Below, piece after piece: positions 45,877 to 54,102 of a stretch of 64,000 bases of DNA. The DNA is from Flavobacteriales bacterium (lineage in GTDB: Bacteria > Bacteroidota > Bacteroidia > Flavobacteriales_F > PHOS-HE28): assembly GCA_016699575.1 (NCBI GenBank), contig CP064979.1:2046001-2110000 (forward strand), in the 5' to 3' direction. The number at the start of each line of letters is the position of its first letter. The stretch's first letter is position 1. The notes beneath the pieces are model-generated. The model had not been told where the DNA came from and did no database searches. It saw only the letters and a list, made by a program, of their open reading frames with translations. A program made the translations under genes and the position numbers.

Positions 45877-46959
45877 ATGATCCGATCGTGGAAAGGCGGA
45901 GCGGCCGTGCTGTTCGTGCTTGCTTCCTGCGGCAACGACCGCGAAACCACCAAGCCCACGGTGGGGCCCATTGCCGAGAGCGTGTATGCCAGCGGTGTGG
46001 TGAAAGCCGCTGGGCAGTACCAGGTTTTCCCCACGGCAACGGGACAGGTCGTGGCCTTGCTGGTGAGGGAGGGCGATACGGTGAAGGCCGGGACACCACT
46101 GTTGCGCATCGATGACCGCAGCACGAGCGCATCGGCCCGGAGCGCGTCTGCGCAAGTGCGGTTGTTGGAGCAGAACGCATCGGACAACGGCCCGGTGTTG
46201 GCGCAACTGCGCGAGTCACTGGAACAGGCCCGCGACCGGTTCGGTGTGGACAGCGCGAACTACGAACGGCAAAAGACGCTGTGGGCGCAGCAGATCGGCA
46301 GCAAAAGCGAATTGGAGCAGCGCGAGCTGGCCTACAACACGAGCAGGGCCGCAGTAACGCGCGCTGCCAAAGCGCTAACCGAAACGCGCGACCGCCTGCG
46401 CACCGAACTTGAAGTGGCGCGCAACAATGCTGCCATCAGCGCGGCGGGCAACGACGATCGTTCACCTGCTAGCCTCATCGACGGGATCGTTTACGACCTA
46501 CTGGTAGAGCCGGGCGAGCTGGCCACACCGCAGAAAGCCGTCGCCGTGATCGGCAGCGCAACGGACCTGTACCTGGAGTTGGAGGTGGACGAGAAGGACA
46601 TCGCCCGGGTTCAGGTGGGGCAGGCTGTAGCCGTGACCCTCGAACTCTACGACGAGGCCTTTGATGCCACGGTCACCCGCATCATTCCCTTGATGGATCC
46701 ACGCTCGCGCACCTTCACCGTGGAGGCACGTTTCGTGAAGGCGCCGCCCAAGCTCTTCCCCAACATCACGGCCGAAGCGAACATCCTCCTGCAACGGAAG
46801 GAGCGCGCCATCACCATCCCTGCGAGTTACCTGGTGGACGGCACACATGTGCTCACCAACGCTGACGAACGCACCGAAGTACGCATCGGCTTGCGCGATC
46901 CGGGGCACGTGGAGATCCTCGAAGGCATCGACAGTAACACGGTGCTCTATAAGCCCTGA
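45877..46959 (+). CDS. HlyD/RND-type periplasmic adaptor lipoprotein
   Basis: The protein has 360 residues. The start at 45877 gives MIRSWKGGAAVLFVLASC, a lipoprotein leader. A biotinyl-lipoyl-like half (YQVFPTATGQVVALLVREGD) is followed by a long coiled-coil hairpin (about 90-190), the second lipoyl half (LIDGIVYDLLVEPGELA), a beta-barrel (VAVTLELYDEAFDATVTRI) and a membrane-proximal domain. It is the first gene of a three-gene ABC efflux operon with the FtsX permease at 47075 and the ATPase at 48558. It bridges the inner-membrane transporter to an outer-membrane channel, which is not encoded here. Confidence 0.88.
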   Translation: MIRSWKGGAAVLFVLASCGNDRETTKPTVGPIAESVYASGVVKAAGQYQVFPTATGQVVALLVREGDTVKAGTPLLRIDDRSTSASARSASAQVRLLEQNASDNGPVLAQLRESLEQARDRFGVDSANYERQKTLWAQQIGSKSELEQRELAYNTSRAAVTRAAKALTETRDRLRTELEVARNNAAISAAGNDDRSPASLIDGIVYDLLVEPGELATPQKAVAVIGSATDLYLELEVDEKDIARVQVGQAVAVTLELYDEAFDATVTRIIPLMDPRSRTFTVEARFVKAPPKLFPNITAEANILLQRKERAITIPASYLVDGTHVLTNADERTEVRIGLRDPGHVEILEGIDSNTVLYKP

Positions 46960-46970
46960 TGCGTATCGTA

Positions 46971-47050
46971 CCACAAAGGGCTCGAAGGACGCAAAGAGGA
47001 GCGCGTGGTTCTCCTCAGGGTATTCTTCGCGCCCTTTGCGCTCTTTGCGG
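46971..47050. repeat. Imperfect palindromic intergenic repeat (element 1)
   Basis: The left arm carries CCACAAAGGG and GACGCAAAGAG (46971-46998). The right arm carries CGCGCCCTTTGCG and CTCTTTGCGG (47028-47050). The arms are imperfect inverted repeats. The same GCAAAGGACGCAAAG / CCCTTTGCGG words occur in the next intergenic gap of the operon. This looks like a REP-type element between the adaptor and permease genes. Confidence 0.65.
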
Positions 47051-47074
47051 TAATGTTCAATGGGGGTTCCACGA

Positions 47075-48328
47075 ATGAAGCTCCTGGTCGGCATAGCGGT
47101 CACCATCCTTCGTGCCAAGCTGAGGCAGAGCATCGTGGCGGCCGTGGGCGTCATGTTCAGCATCACCATGTTCGTGACATTGCTGGGCTTCATGAACGGG
47201 CTGAACGATATGCTCGACGGCCTCATCCTCAACCGCACGCCTCATGTGCGCTTGTACAATGAGCTGAAGGCGACCCCCGAACAGCCGATCGAGCGCAGCA
47301 TCGGCGATACCACGGTGCACCATTTCATCCGTTCGGTGAAGCCGAAGAGCGAACTCCCCAAGCTGCGCAACGCCGTTGGCATCATGCGCACGCTGGAACA
47401 GGACCCGCGCGTGCTCGCCGTATCGCCCCGACTGGTCGCACAGGTCTTTTTTAATGTGGGCACCACCGACCTCAATGCGCAGGTGAGCGGCATAGAGGTG
47501 GAACAGGAGGTGCGCTACTACATGTTCGCGGATTACCTCGTACAGGGCGAATCACGCGACCTCGCCACCGGCAACAATGCCGTGGTGCTGGGCAAGGGCC
47601 TGGCGGACATGATGGAGGCCAAGGTCGGCGACGTGGTGCAAGTGACCACCGCTTCCGGTGATCGCGCACTGTTGCGCGTGAGCGGCATCTTCCAAAGCGG
47701 CATCGCCGAATACGACAAGGTGCAGTGTTACGCGAGCATCAAGACCGTACAGGAGCTCTTGGGCCAACCCAGCAGCTACTACACGGACATCAACGTGAAG
47801 TTGAACAACATCCTGGCCGCTCCCGGTGTGGCGAAGGAGCTGGCGCAGCGCTTCGACGTGGATGCGGTGGACATCGAGACGGCCAACGCCCAGTTCGAGA
47901 CCGGCAGCAAGGTGCGCAGCACCATCAGCTATGCGGTGGGCGTGGTGCTGCTCATCGTTGCGGGCTTCGGCATCTACAACATCCTCAACATGCTCATCTA
48001 TGAGAAGCTCGACACCATCGCCATCCTGAAAGCAACGGGATTCAGCGGTGGTGATGTGCGCAGGATCTTCCTTGCTCTGAGCATGATCATCGGTATCGTT
48101 GGCGCGGCGGGTGGGCTGCTCTTCGGGTTCGCACTGCAGAACGTGGTCGACAATATCCCGTTCGTGACGCAAGCACTGCCCACCGTTACCACCTTCCCCA
48201 TCGACTACGACCCGAAGTACTACGGCATCGCCGTCGTCTTCGCGCTCATCACCACTTGGATCGCCGGTTGGTTCCCGGCGCGAAAGGCCGCGAAGGTGGA
48301 TCCGGTGGAGATCATCCGAGGAAAATGA
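47075..48328 (+). CDS. MacB/LolC-type ABC transporter permease (FtsX fold)
   Basis: The protein has 417 residues. The start at 47075 (MKLLVGIAVTILRAKLRQSI) is preferred; an ATG 15 bp upstream lies in the repeat-flanked leader. One N-terminal transmembrane helix (AAVGVMFSITMFVTLLGFM) is followed by a periplasmic MacB-like domain (about 60-260) and then three C-terminal helices, ending in the FtsX signature (GVVLLIVAGFGIYNILNMLI, FPARKAAKVDPVEIIRG). Such permeases act in mechanotransmission or lipoprotein and peptide efflux rather than classical import. It functions with the adjacent adaptor and ATPase. Confidence 0.9.
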   Translation: MKLLVGIAVTILRAKLRQSIVAAVGVMFSITMFVTLLGFMNGLNDMLDGLILNRTPHVRLYNELKATPEQPIERSIGDTTVHHFIRSVKPKSELPKLRNAVGIMRTLEQDPRVLAVSPRLVAQVFFNVGTTDLNAQVSGIEVEQEVRYYMFADYLVQGESRDLATGNNAVVLGKGLADMMEAKVGDVVQVTTASGDRALLRVSGIFQSGIAEYDKVQCYASIKTVQELLGQPSSYYTDINVKLNNILAAPGVAKELAQRFDVDAVDIETANAQFETGSKVRSTISYAVGVVLLIVAGFGIYNILNMLIYEKLDTIAILKATGFSGGDVRRIFLALSMIIGIVGAAGGLLFGFALQNVVDNIPFVTQALPTVTTFPIDYDPKYYGIAVVFALITTWIAGWFPARKAAKVDPVEIIRGK

Positions 48329-48341
48329 GACCCGAGACCTG

Positions 48342-48540
48342 CCGCAAAGGACGCAAAGAACATGGCGTTGTTGATATGGAACCACGGATGCCCATGGACA
48401 GAGCCGGATCGATGCGCGGCTGTGCTCTTGACATTGGTATGATCCGTGTTCATCCGTGTCCATCCGTGGTAAATGGAACGGGGAGGGGCGCCGTCAGGCG
48501 ACCCGTCGCTCTCCCTTTGCGCTCATCGCGCCCTTTGCGG
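48342..48540. repeat. Nested palindromic intergenic repeat (element 2)
   Basis: The outer arms CCGCAAAGG (48342-48350) and CCTTTGCGG (48532-48540) are perfect 9-bp inverted repeats, with further GCAAAG/CTTTGC words inside. The inner arms ACCACGGATG (48381-48390) and CATCCGTGGT (48461-48470) are perfect 10-bp inverted repeats. The inner right arm carries three ATCCGTG words about 10 bp apart. The element fills most of the 229-bp gap between the permease and ATPase genes of one operon. Confidence 0.75.
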
Positions 48541-48557
48541 TTTATCCCCTGCGCAGT

Positions 48558-49238
48558 ATGACCACCCCGAACATCCTCGATGTACGGAAGGTGAGCAAGT
48601 CCTTCCACGATCCGGTGACCGTGCCGGTGCTGAAGGACGTGTCCCTGGCGGTGAAACGCGGCGAGTTCGTGAGCATCACCGGCAAGAGCGGCTGCGGCAA
48701 GAGCACGCTGCTCTACGTCCTCAGTACGATGGATACCGACTACGAGGGCGATGTGGTGATCGATGGGGAGAGCACCAGCGGCCTTGACGGGTCGCGGCTG
48801 GCCGCCATCCGGAATGAGAAGATCGGCTTCGTCTTCCAGTTCCACTACCTGCTGCCGGAATTCAGCGTGCTCAAGAACGTGATGCTGCCCGCCCTGAAGC
48901 TGGGTCGGAAGAGCGCCGAGGAGATCGAGGCCGATGCCATGGCGCGCTTGAAGGAGCTGGAGATGACCGATCAGGCTTTGAAGATGGCCAACCAGTTGAG
49001 CGGCGGGCAGAAGCAGCGCGTGGCCATCGCCCGTGCGCTCATCAACGATCCGCTCATCATCATGGGCGATGAACCCACAGGCAACCTGGACAAGCGCAAC
49101 TCGGAGATCGTCTTCGGCATGTTCGAGCACATCGCCCACGAGCACAAGCGCAGCCTGCTCATCGTCACGCACGACAACGACTTCGCCGCGCGCACGCACC
49201 GCAACATCGTTATGGAGGATGGGAGGGTGGTGGCGTGA
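48558..49238 (+). CDS. MacB/LolD-type ABC transporter ATPase
   Basis: The protein has 226 residues. The start at 48558 (MTTPNILDVRKVSKSFHDPV) excludes an upstream open frame that only reads through the palindromic repeat. All ABC motifs are present: Walker A GKSGCGKST, Q-loop FVFQFHYLLPEFSVLKNV, signature LSGGQKQRVAIARAL, Walker B LIIMGDEPTGNLD, and H-loop LIVTHDNDFA. The length fits the LolD/MacB class. It powers the permease at 47075. Confidence 0.93.
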   Translation: MTTPNILDVRKVSKSFHDPVTVPVLKDVSLAVKRGEFVSITGKSGCGKSTLLYVLSTMDTDYEGDVVIDGESTSGLDGSRLAAIRNEKIGFVFQFHYLLPEFSVLKNVMLPALKLGRKSAEEIEADAMARLKELEMTDQALKMANQLSGGQKQRVAIARALINDPLIIMGDEPTGNLDKRNSEIVFGMFEHIAHEHKRSLLIVTHDNDFAARTHRNIVMEDGRVVA

Positions 49239-49255
49239 GTTCGCGTATCGGTGCT

Positions 49256-52006
49256 CTATCGTTCCACCAGCGACCGCAATCGCGACACTTCCTCTTGCAA
49301 TGCCAGGATCAGTGCTTGCTGTTCCTGCACCGCTTTAACCAGGGGCACCACGAATTCCGCATAGCGCAGCCCGTACAAGTCGCCCTCGTTCTTCGGGGCA
49401 TCCACTGCGCTGAAGTCGTAGCCCAGTTCGTTCGCGGCGGCCTCCACTTCCTGGGCCAGGAAGCCGGTGTGACGAACGGCCGTGTTCATCATGCGCGACG
49501 TGTCGGGACTTTCGGGAGCCGTGGCTGCCTTGATCGCGAGCACATCGTAGGTGTAGCTCGCCGGGCGTAATCGCATCACCAGCTCCAAGCCCGGCACATC
49601 GCGGCGCACATCGCGCTTGAAGCGCGCATCGCTCAGGGTGGTCCAGCCCACCTGCCCGCCAATGCTCGTCACAGCCGCGTTCCCGATGCGCACTTGATTG
49701 CTCGCTGTGTTCACCGTTCCGTTCCCGAGCGAGGTGCAGTTGGTGAGCGCTGCGGCATTGGTGCCAGCGTTGGCGCCGATCGCCGTGTTGTTGCTGCCCG
49801 TGGTGTTCTGCCAGAACGTGTTCACGCCCATGGCCACGTTGTTGCCGCCCGTGGTGTTGCCCAGGCCGGTCTGGAACCCCACGAACGTGTTGGCCGCGCC
49901 CGTGGAGGTCGCAGGCCCCGCAAGGCGCCCCACGATGGTGTTGAGGTTGCCGGTGGAGATGTCCTGGCCCGCGAACGCCCCCAGCACCGTGTTGCTGATG
50001 CCGGTGGAGATGGACTCGCCTGCCTGGCGACCGATGAGGGTGTTCTCGTTTGCAGTTGTCATCTGCCAACCGGCCAAAGCGCCCACACATGTGTTGGACA
50101 CCGCTGTCGTGTTCGAGGAGCCGGCGAACGCGCCCACGAACGTGTTGTGCCCGCCTGTGGTGTTGGCTGCGCCGCTGTGGCTGCCGAAGAACGAGTTGTT
50201 CACTGCCGTGGTGTTGGCCGCACCGGAGTTGCGGCCCACGAAGGTGTTGGCGAACGCCGTGGTGTTCGCATTGCCTGCGCCCGCGCCGATGAACACGTTG
50301 TCATTGCCCGAGGTGTTGAAGCGGCCCGCATCGAGCCCGACGAACGTGTTGTTGCTGGCAGTGGTGTTGTCGTAACCCGCCGAGCGACCGAGGAAGGTGT
50401 TGCTGTTGCCCGTGGTGTTGAAGCGGCCGGCATCCACGCCCATGAACACGTTGTTGCCGGCGGTCGTGTTCGCATAACCCGCCGAGCGGCCCACGAAGGT
50501 GTTCGCGGTGCCCGTGGTGTTGGAGCGACCGGCATCCACACCGATGAACGCGTTCCATCCTGCGGTGGTGTTGTTAAGTCCGGCCTCTGATCCCACGAAC
50601 ACGTTCTCTGAAGCGGTTGTGGTCAGTCGCCCTGCGTTGCGGCCTACGAAGGTGTTCTTCAGCGCGGTCGTGCTCGTGAGGCCGGCAGCGGAACCGAGGT
50701 AGGTGTTCTCCGCGCCCGTGGTGTTGGCCAGTCCGGCGCTTTCCCCCACGAACACGTTCAACGCGCCGGTGGTGTTGGCCGTGCCGCTGTGCGCGCCAAC
50801 CATCACGTTGTCGCTCGCAGTGGTGTTGTAGCCGGCCTCGAAACCCACGAACGTATTGTCCCCGGTGGTCGCGCCGGTGTATCCCGCATTGCGCCCCACG
50901 AACGTGTTGGCGAAGCCTGAGGTGTTGAGGTAGCCCGCATTGGCGCCGATGAACGTGTTCTCCGGCCCGGTGGTGCTGAAGCGCCCTGCGTCGATGCCAA
51001 CGAACGTATTGTAGTTCGCAGTGGTGTTGTCATAGCCGGCCGAGCGGCCCAGGAACGTATTGCCGCCGCCGGTGGTGTTCTGCCTGCCGGCGTCCACACC
51101 GAAGAACGAGTTGTGGTTGGCTGTTGTGTTCGCCATCCCGGACTGGCGGCCAACGAAGGTGTTGCTGCTGCCCGTGGTGTTGTTGGAACCGGCGGAGGCT
51201 CCCATGAACGTGTTGAAGGAAGCCGTGGTGTTGGCGCTGCCCGCCGATGCGCCTGCGAACGTGTTGTTCCCTCCACCAGTGTTCAAGACACCTGCGTTGT
51301 ACCCCGAGAACATATTGTTGTTGCCGGTGGTGTTCGAGTAGCCGCTTGCCCTGCCTATGAATACGTTGAAACCTCCCGTGGTACTGGTGGCTCCAGCGAG
51401 TTCGCCCACCATCACGTTGCTGAACGAGTTCACTGATCGCCCGGCCTTATGCCCGATCAGCACGTTCGAGGCTGCCGTGGTCAAATTCTCGCCCGCCCGC
51501 TCACCGATGAGCACGTTGTTGGTGCCCGTGGTGAGCGATACGCCGGCGCGGTGGCCGAGCGTGACAGTGCTGTCCAGTTGCGATACGCGCCCGGCGCGCT
51601 GGTTGTTCACCCTGAAGTTCAGTGGCACATTGTCGGTTGTTCCCAGGAAGTGCGTGCCGTCAACGGTCCCTGTATTGCCTGTCAGCGACCAGCCGCTATT
51701 GCCGCTGGCGAGCGGTACCCAAGTTGTCCCGTCATAGAACCAGAATGCGTTCGTGGTGGTATCGAAGACGAGCAGGCCCGTGGCGGGCGCCGCGATCGCG
51801 GCACGCTCGGCGGAAGTCACGCGCGGAATGAGCAGCCCGCGCTTCGTGCCAACGATAGCACTGGCGTCGATGTCGAGCAAGGCGCTGGGGTGCGGGGATG
51901 CGCCGTCGACATTGATCCCGATGTTCTGCGCAAGGCCGCTGGTGGACCAGGCCAGTGAAGCAGCTAGAAGGCTTGTTGCGATGACGGTGCGGGACGTGAG
52001 GCGCAT
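49256..52006 (-). CDS. S74-chaperone fibre protein with 36 repeats of 17 residues
   Basis: The protein has 916 residues. The leader MRLTSRTVIATSLLAASLAW is followed by a segment (LLDIDASAIVGTKRGLLIPR) common to Bacteroidota fibre-like proteins. WSLTGNTG ... HFLGTTDN is shared with the S74 protein at 12945. Then come 36 repeats of about 17 residues (NTFVGRSAGYANTTAGN type; about residues 145-750). The S74 intramolecular chaperone domain has TLSDARFKRDVRRDVPGLEL and TGFLAQEVEAAANELG, and a terminal coiled coil ends the protein (QEQQALILALQEEVSRLR). No T9SS sorting domain is present, unlike its paralogue. It is probably a trimeric surface fibre. It diverges from a TPR kinase gene. Confidence 0.88.
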   Translation of the reverse strand: MRLTSRTVIATSLLAASLAWSTSGLAQNIGINVDGASPHPSALLDIDASAIVGTKRGLLIPRVTSAERAAIAAPATGLLVFDTTTNAFWFYDGTTWVPLASGNSGWSLTGNTGTVDGTHFLGTTDNVPLNFRVNNQRAGRVSQLDSTVTLGHRAGVSLTTGTNNVLIGERAGENLTTAASNVLIGHKAGRSVNSFSNVMVGELAGATSTTGGFNVFIGRASGYSNTTGNNNMFSGYNAGVLNTGGGNNTFAGASAGSANTTASFNTFMGASAGSNNTTGSSNTFVGRQSGMANTTANHNSFFGVDAGRQNTTGGGNTFLGRSAGYDNTTANYNTFVGIDAGRFSTTGPENTFIGANAGYLNTSGFANTFVGRNAGYTGATTGDNTFVGFEAGYNTTASDNVMVGAHSGTANTTGALNVFVGESAGLANTTGAENTYLGSAAGLTSTTALKNTFVGRNAGRLTTTASENVFVGSEAGLNNTTAGWNAFIGVDAGRSNTTGTANTFVGRSAGYANTTAGNNVFMGVDAGRFNTTGNSNTFLGRSAGYDNTTASNNTFVGLDAGRFNTSGNDNVFIGAGAGNANTTAFANTFVGRNSGAANTTAVNNSFFGSHSGAANTTGGHNTFVGAFAGSSNTTAVSNTCVGALAGWQMTTANENTLIGRQAGESISTGISNTVLGAFAGQDISTGNLNTIVGRLAGPATSTGAANTFVGFQTGLGNTTGGNNVAMGVNTFWQNTTGSNNTAIGANAGTNAAALTNCTSLGNGTVNTASNQVRIGNAAVTSIGGQVGWTTLSDARFKRDVRRDVPGLELVMRLRPASYTYDVLAIKAATAPESPDTSRMMNTAVRHTGFLAQEVEAAANELGYDFSAVDAPKNEGDLYGLRYAEFVVPLVKAVQEQQALILALQEEVSRLRSLVER
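49780..51580 (-). repeat. 51-bp (17-aa) tandem coding repeat, about 36 copies
   Basis: The units follow NTFVGxxAGxxNTTGxx with a fixed NTxxG spacing. In the middle of the array the variants GRSAGY and GVDAGR/GLDAGR alternate, giving a 34-residue higher-order period. Two units are one residue shorter or longer than the rest. The repeat is of a beta-roll or beta-solenoid type by composition (inference). Confidence 0.85.
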
Positions 52007-52068
52007 GACGGCAGTGGGCTTCCGTAGTTTTCCGGTCTAAAGTGACCCACCTCGCCCCCCACCACAAG

Positions 52069-52081
52069 CCGATCAGATCGG
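52069..52081. promoter_or_regulatory. Palindrome in the divergent S74/TPR-kinase control region
   Basis: CCGATCAGATCGG is a perfect 13-bp palindrome centred between the divergent genes at 52006 and 52102. On the minus strand it reads into a TTG followed after 18 bp by GTCACTTT, close to the -33/-7 arrangement of the five shared modules (copy 4 has GTCACTTG). GATC words flank the -33 TTG in both cases. It may be the operator for this pair. Confidence 0.45.
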
Positions 52082-52101
52082 GTGGTCGTGTTCTTTATCG
52101 A

Positions 52102-54069
52102 ATGGCCTTCCGCAGGCCCGTCACGGCCATGCTCATGCTGCTGGCCTGCTTGGTCGGCGTGGGCCAGGATGCTTCGCTGGTCCCGGGCTTGCGCACCGAC
52201 CTGGCGCAGGCCACCAACGACACCGCTCGTGCCGATGCCTTGGCGCGCATCTGCTTCAACCTCATCCGCTCCAACCCGGACAGCGCGCGGTTGACCGGCA
52301 TGCAGGCACTCGCCATCGCGCGCCGCATCGGGAACCACAGGGCGCTGGGTGATGCCCACAACAACCTCGGTTGGCTGGCCGCTGAGCAAGGGCAGCTGGA
52401 CAGTGCTGAATCGTACCTGAAGGAAGCGTTGCGGTTCTTCGGCATGTTGGGCCGAGATGAGTACCTCGCCGTCGCGCATACCAATCTCGGCTGGGTGGCC
52501 AGCAAACGCGCTGATCTTGTGGGCGCCATCAACCACTTCCTCGCCGGGCTCAAGCACAGCGAATCGGCCGAAGACAGCGCGAGCACAAGCAAGCTGTTGT
52601 ATTCCCTCGGCACTACGTACCGGCGTATGAAGGCGTACGATCAGGCTGTGGAATTCCTCGAACGCTCGCGCGATATGGAGCGTGCGCTCGCCAGGCCCAA
52701 CGCCGAGGCCAATTGTTACATCGCCTTGGGCAATGTGCTGAAGGAGCGCGGCGATACCGCGCGGGCTGTGGTTGAATTCGATCGTGCCGATCTATTGTAC
52801 GCCGGTCTGCGGGACCACTACGGCCTGGGCCTCGTGGCCGAGAACATCGGTGGTCTGTTCGCTGAAAGCGACGCACGCAAAGCCCTTTCGCACTACGAAG
52901 TGGCCCGCGCGCACTACGACACGGTACACAGCAACACCGACCTCGCCTATATCCTGCTGGCCATCGGCGAGGCGCGCACGTCGCTGGGCGAACTCGCACG
53001 GGCGGAGGCCGAGCTGTCGCGCGGAGAGGCGCTGGCCAAGGTTGCCGGCGATGCGGAACTCTCGATGAACTACGCGATGGGCCTGGCTGCACTGGCCCGG
53101 GCCAAAGGCGATGCGCAGGGCGTGTTCGAGCATCTACGACGGGCAATGGCCCTGAAGGACAGCGTACAGGGCGCCGACACGCAGCGTGAGCTGGCACGCC
53201 TTCGCACCGCCTTCGATACCGAGCGCAAGGAGAAGGAGAATGCCGTGCTGCGCAGCGAGAACGAGGCGCGCAAGGCCAGTGAGGCGCGCCTGCGCTTGCG
53301 CTGGATCGCCGCCGTCATCGTGGCCTTCGCCTTGGTGGCGCTCCTGCTGCTCTTGTGGCGCAACTACCGGTTGCGTGGCCGGCACACGCGGGAGGTGGAG
53401 CGCTTCAATGCCGAGTTGGCCATCCAGCGCGACGAGGTGCAGCGCATGAACGACCTGTTGGAGCTGAAGGTGCTGCGGTCGCAACTGAACCCGCACTTCG
53501 TGCACAACTGTCAGAACAGCGCCACAGCCTTGGTGCGCGAGGGGCGCTACGCCGAAGCACTGGCATACTTGCAAGGGCTCTCGAGGCTGATGCGGCTGGT
53601 GCTGGACCAGAGCGTGCGCGACCGCATCGGGATCGAGGAGGAAGCGGATTTCCTGCGGCTATACCTGGCGATCGAATCGCTGCGCGTGCCGGGACTGGTC
53701 AGTGCGGTGGAAGTGGACGAAGCGCTTATGGAAGAAGAGGCCATGCTGCCCGCCCTGCTGGTGCAGCCCTTCGTGGAGAACGCGCTGTGGCATGGGCTTC
53801 CGCCGCGTTCGGGAGAGCGGTCATTGCGCATCGTCTTCTCCGCGCGCAACGGCGGTCTGCGCTGCATCGTACGTGACAACGGTGTGGGGCGGGCACAAGC
53901 TGCACCGCGCGGGGACGGACATCGTTCCCTCGGCACAGAGCTCACCAACGAACGTTTACGCCTGCTCACGCACCGCTTGCAGCAGAAGGGTTCCTACATC
54001 ATCAACGACCTGCTCGATGCCGACGGCGCCCCGACCGGCACCGAGGTGATCATCGACCTGGAAGGCTGA
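52102..54069 (+). CDS. TPR-containing LytS-type sensor histidine kinase (copy 2)
   Basis: The protein has 655 residues and is a clear paralogue of the kinase at 10880. The start at 52102 gives MAFRRPVTAMLMLLACLVGV as leader. The sensor half has TPR repeats (ALGDAHNNLGWLAAEQG, LLYSLGTTYRRMKAYDQA, LGNVLKERGDTARA). One transmembrane helix (IAAVIVAFALVALLLLLW) and a coiled coil lead to the His_kinase domain (LNPHFVHNCQNSATALVREG, phospho-acceptor His) and the HATPase (PFVENALWHGLPPRSGE, RDNGVGRAQ). The cognate LytTR gene follows after 33 bp. Compared with copy 1 the gene order kinase/regulator is reversed. Confidence 0.92.
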   Translation: MAFRRPVTAMLMLLACLVGVGQDASLVPGLRTDLAQATNDTARADALARICFNLIRSNPDSARLTGMQALAIARRIGNHRALGDAHNNLGWLAAEQGQLDSAESYLKEALRFFGMLGRDEYLAVAHTNLGWVASKRADLVGAINHFLAGLKHSESAEDSASTSKLLYSLGTTYRRMKAYDQAVEFLERSRDMERALARPNAEANCYIALGNVLKERGDTARAVVEFDRADLLYAGLRDHYGLGLVAENIGGLFAESDARKALSHYEVARAHYDTVHSNTDLAYILLAIGEARTSLGELARAEAELSRGEALAKVAGDAELSMNYAMGLAALARAKGDAQGVFEHLRRAMALKDSVQGADTQRELARLRTAFDTERKEKENAVLRSENEARKASEARLRLRWIAAVIVAFALVALLLLLWRNYRLRGRHTREVERFNAELAIQRDEVQRMNDLLELKVLRSQLNPHFVHNCQNSATALVREGRYAEALAYLQGLSRLMRLVLDQSVRDRIGIEEEADFLRLYLAIESLRVPGLVSAVEVDEALMEEEAMLPALLVQPFVENALWHGLPPRSGERSLRIVFSARNGGLRCIVRDNGVGRAQAAPRGDGHRSLGTELTNERLRLLTHRLQQKGSYIINDLLDADGAPTGTEVIIDLEG

Positions 54070-54102
54070 GGCGCGCACGGCTCAGAATGCGAACTTGCGC
54101 AC

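Noticed and set aside
48456..48557. N-terminal extension of the ABC ATPase through the intergenic palindrome
   Set aside because: The extension is basic and low in complexity, encoded by the repeat, and ABC homology begins right after the ATG at 48558.
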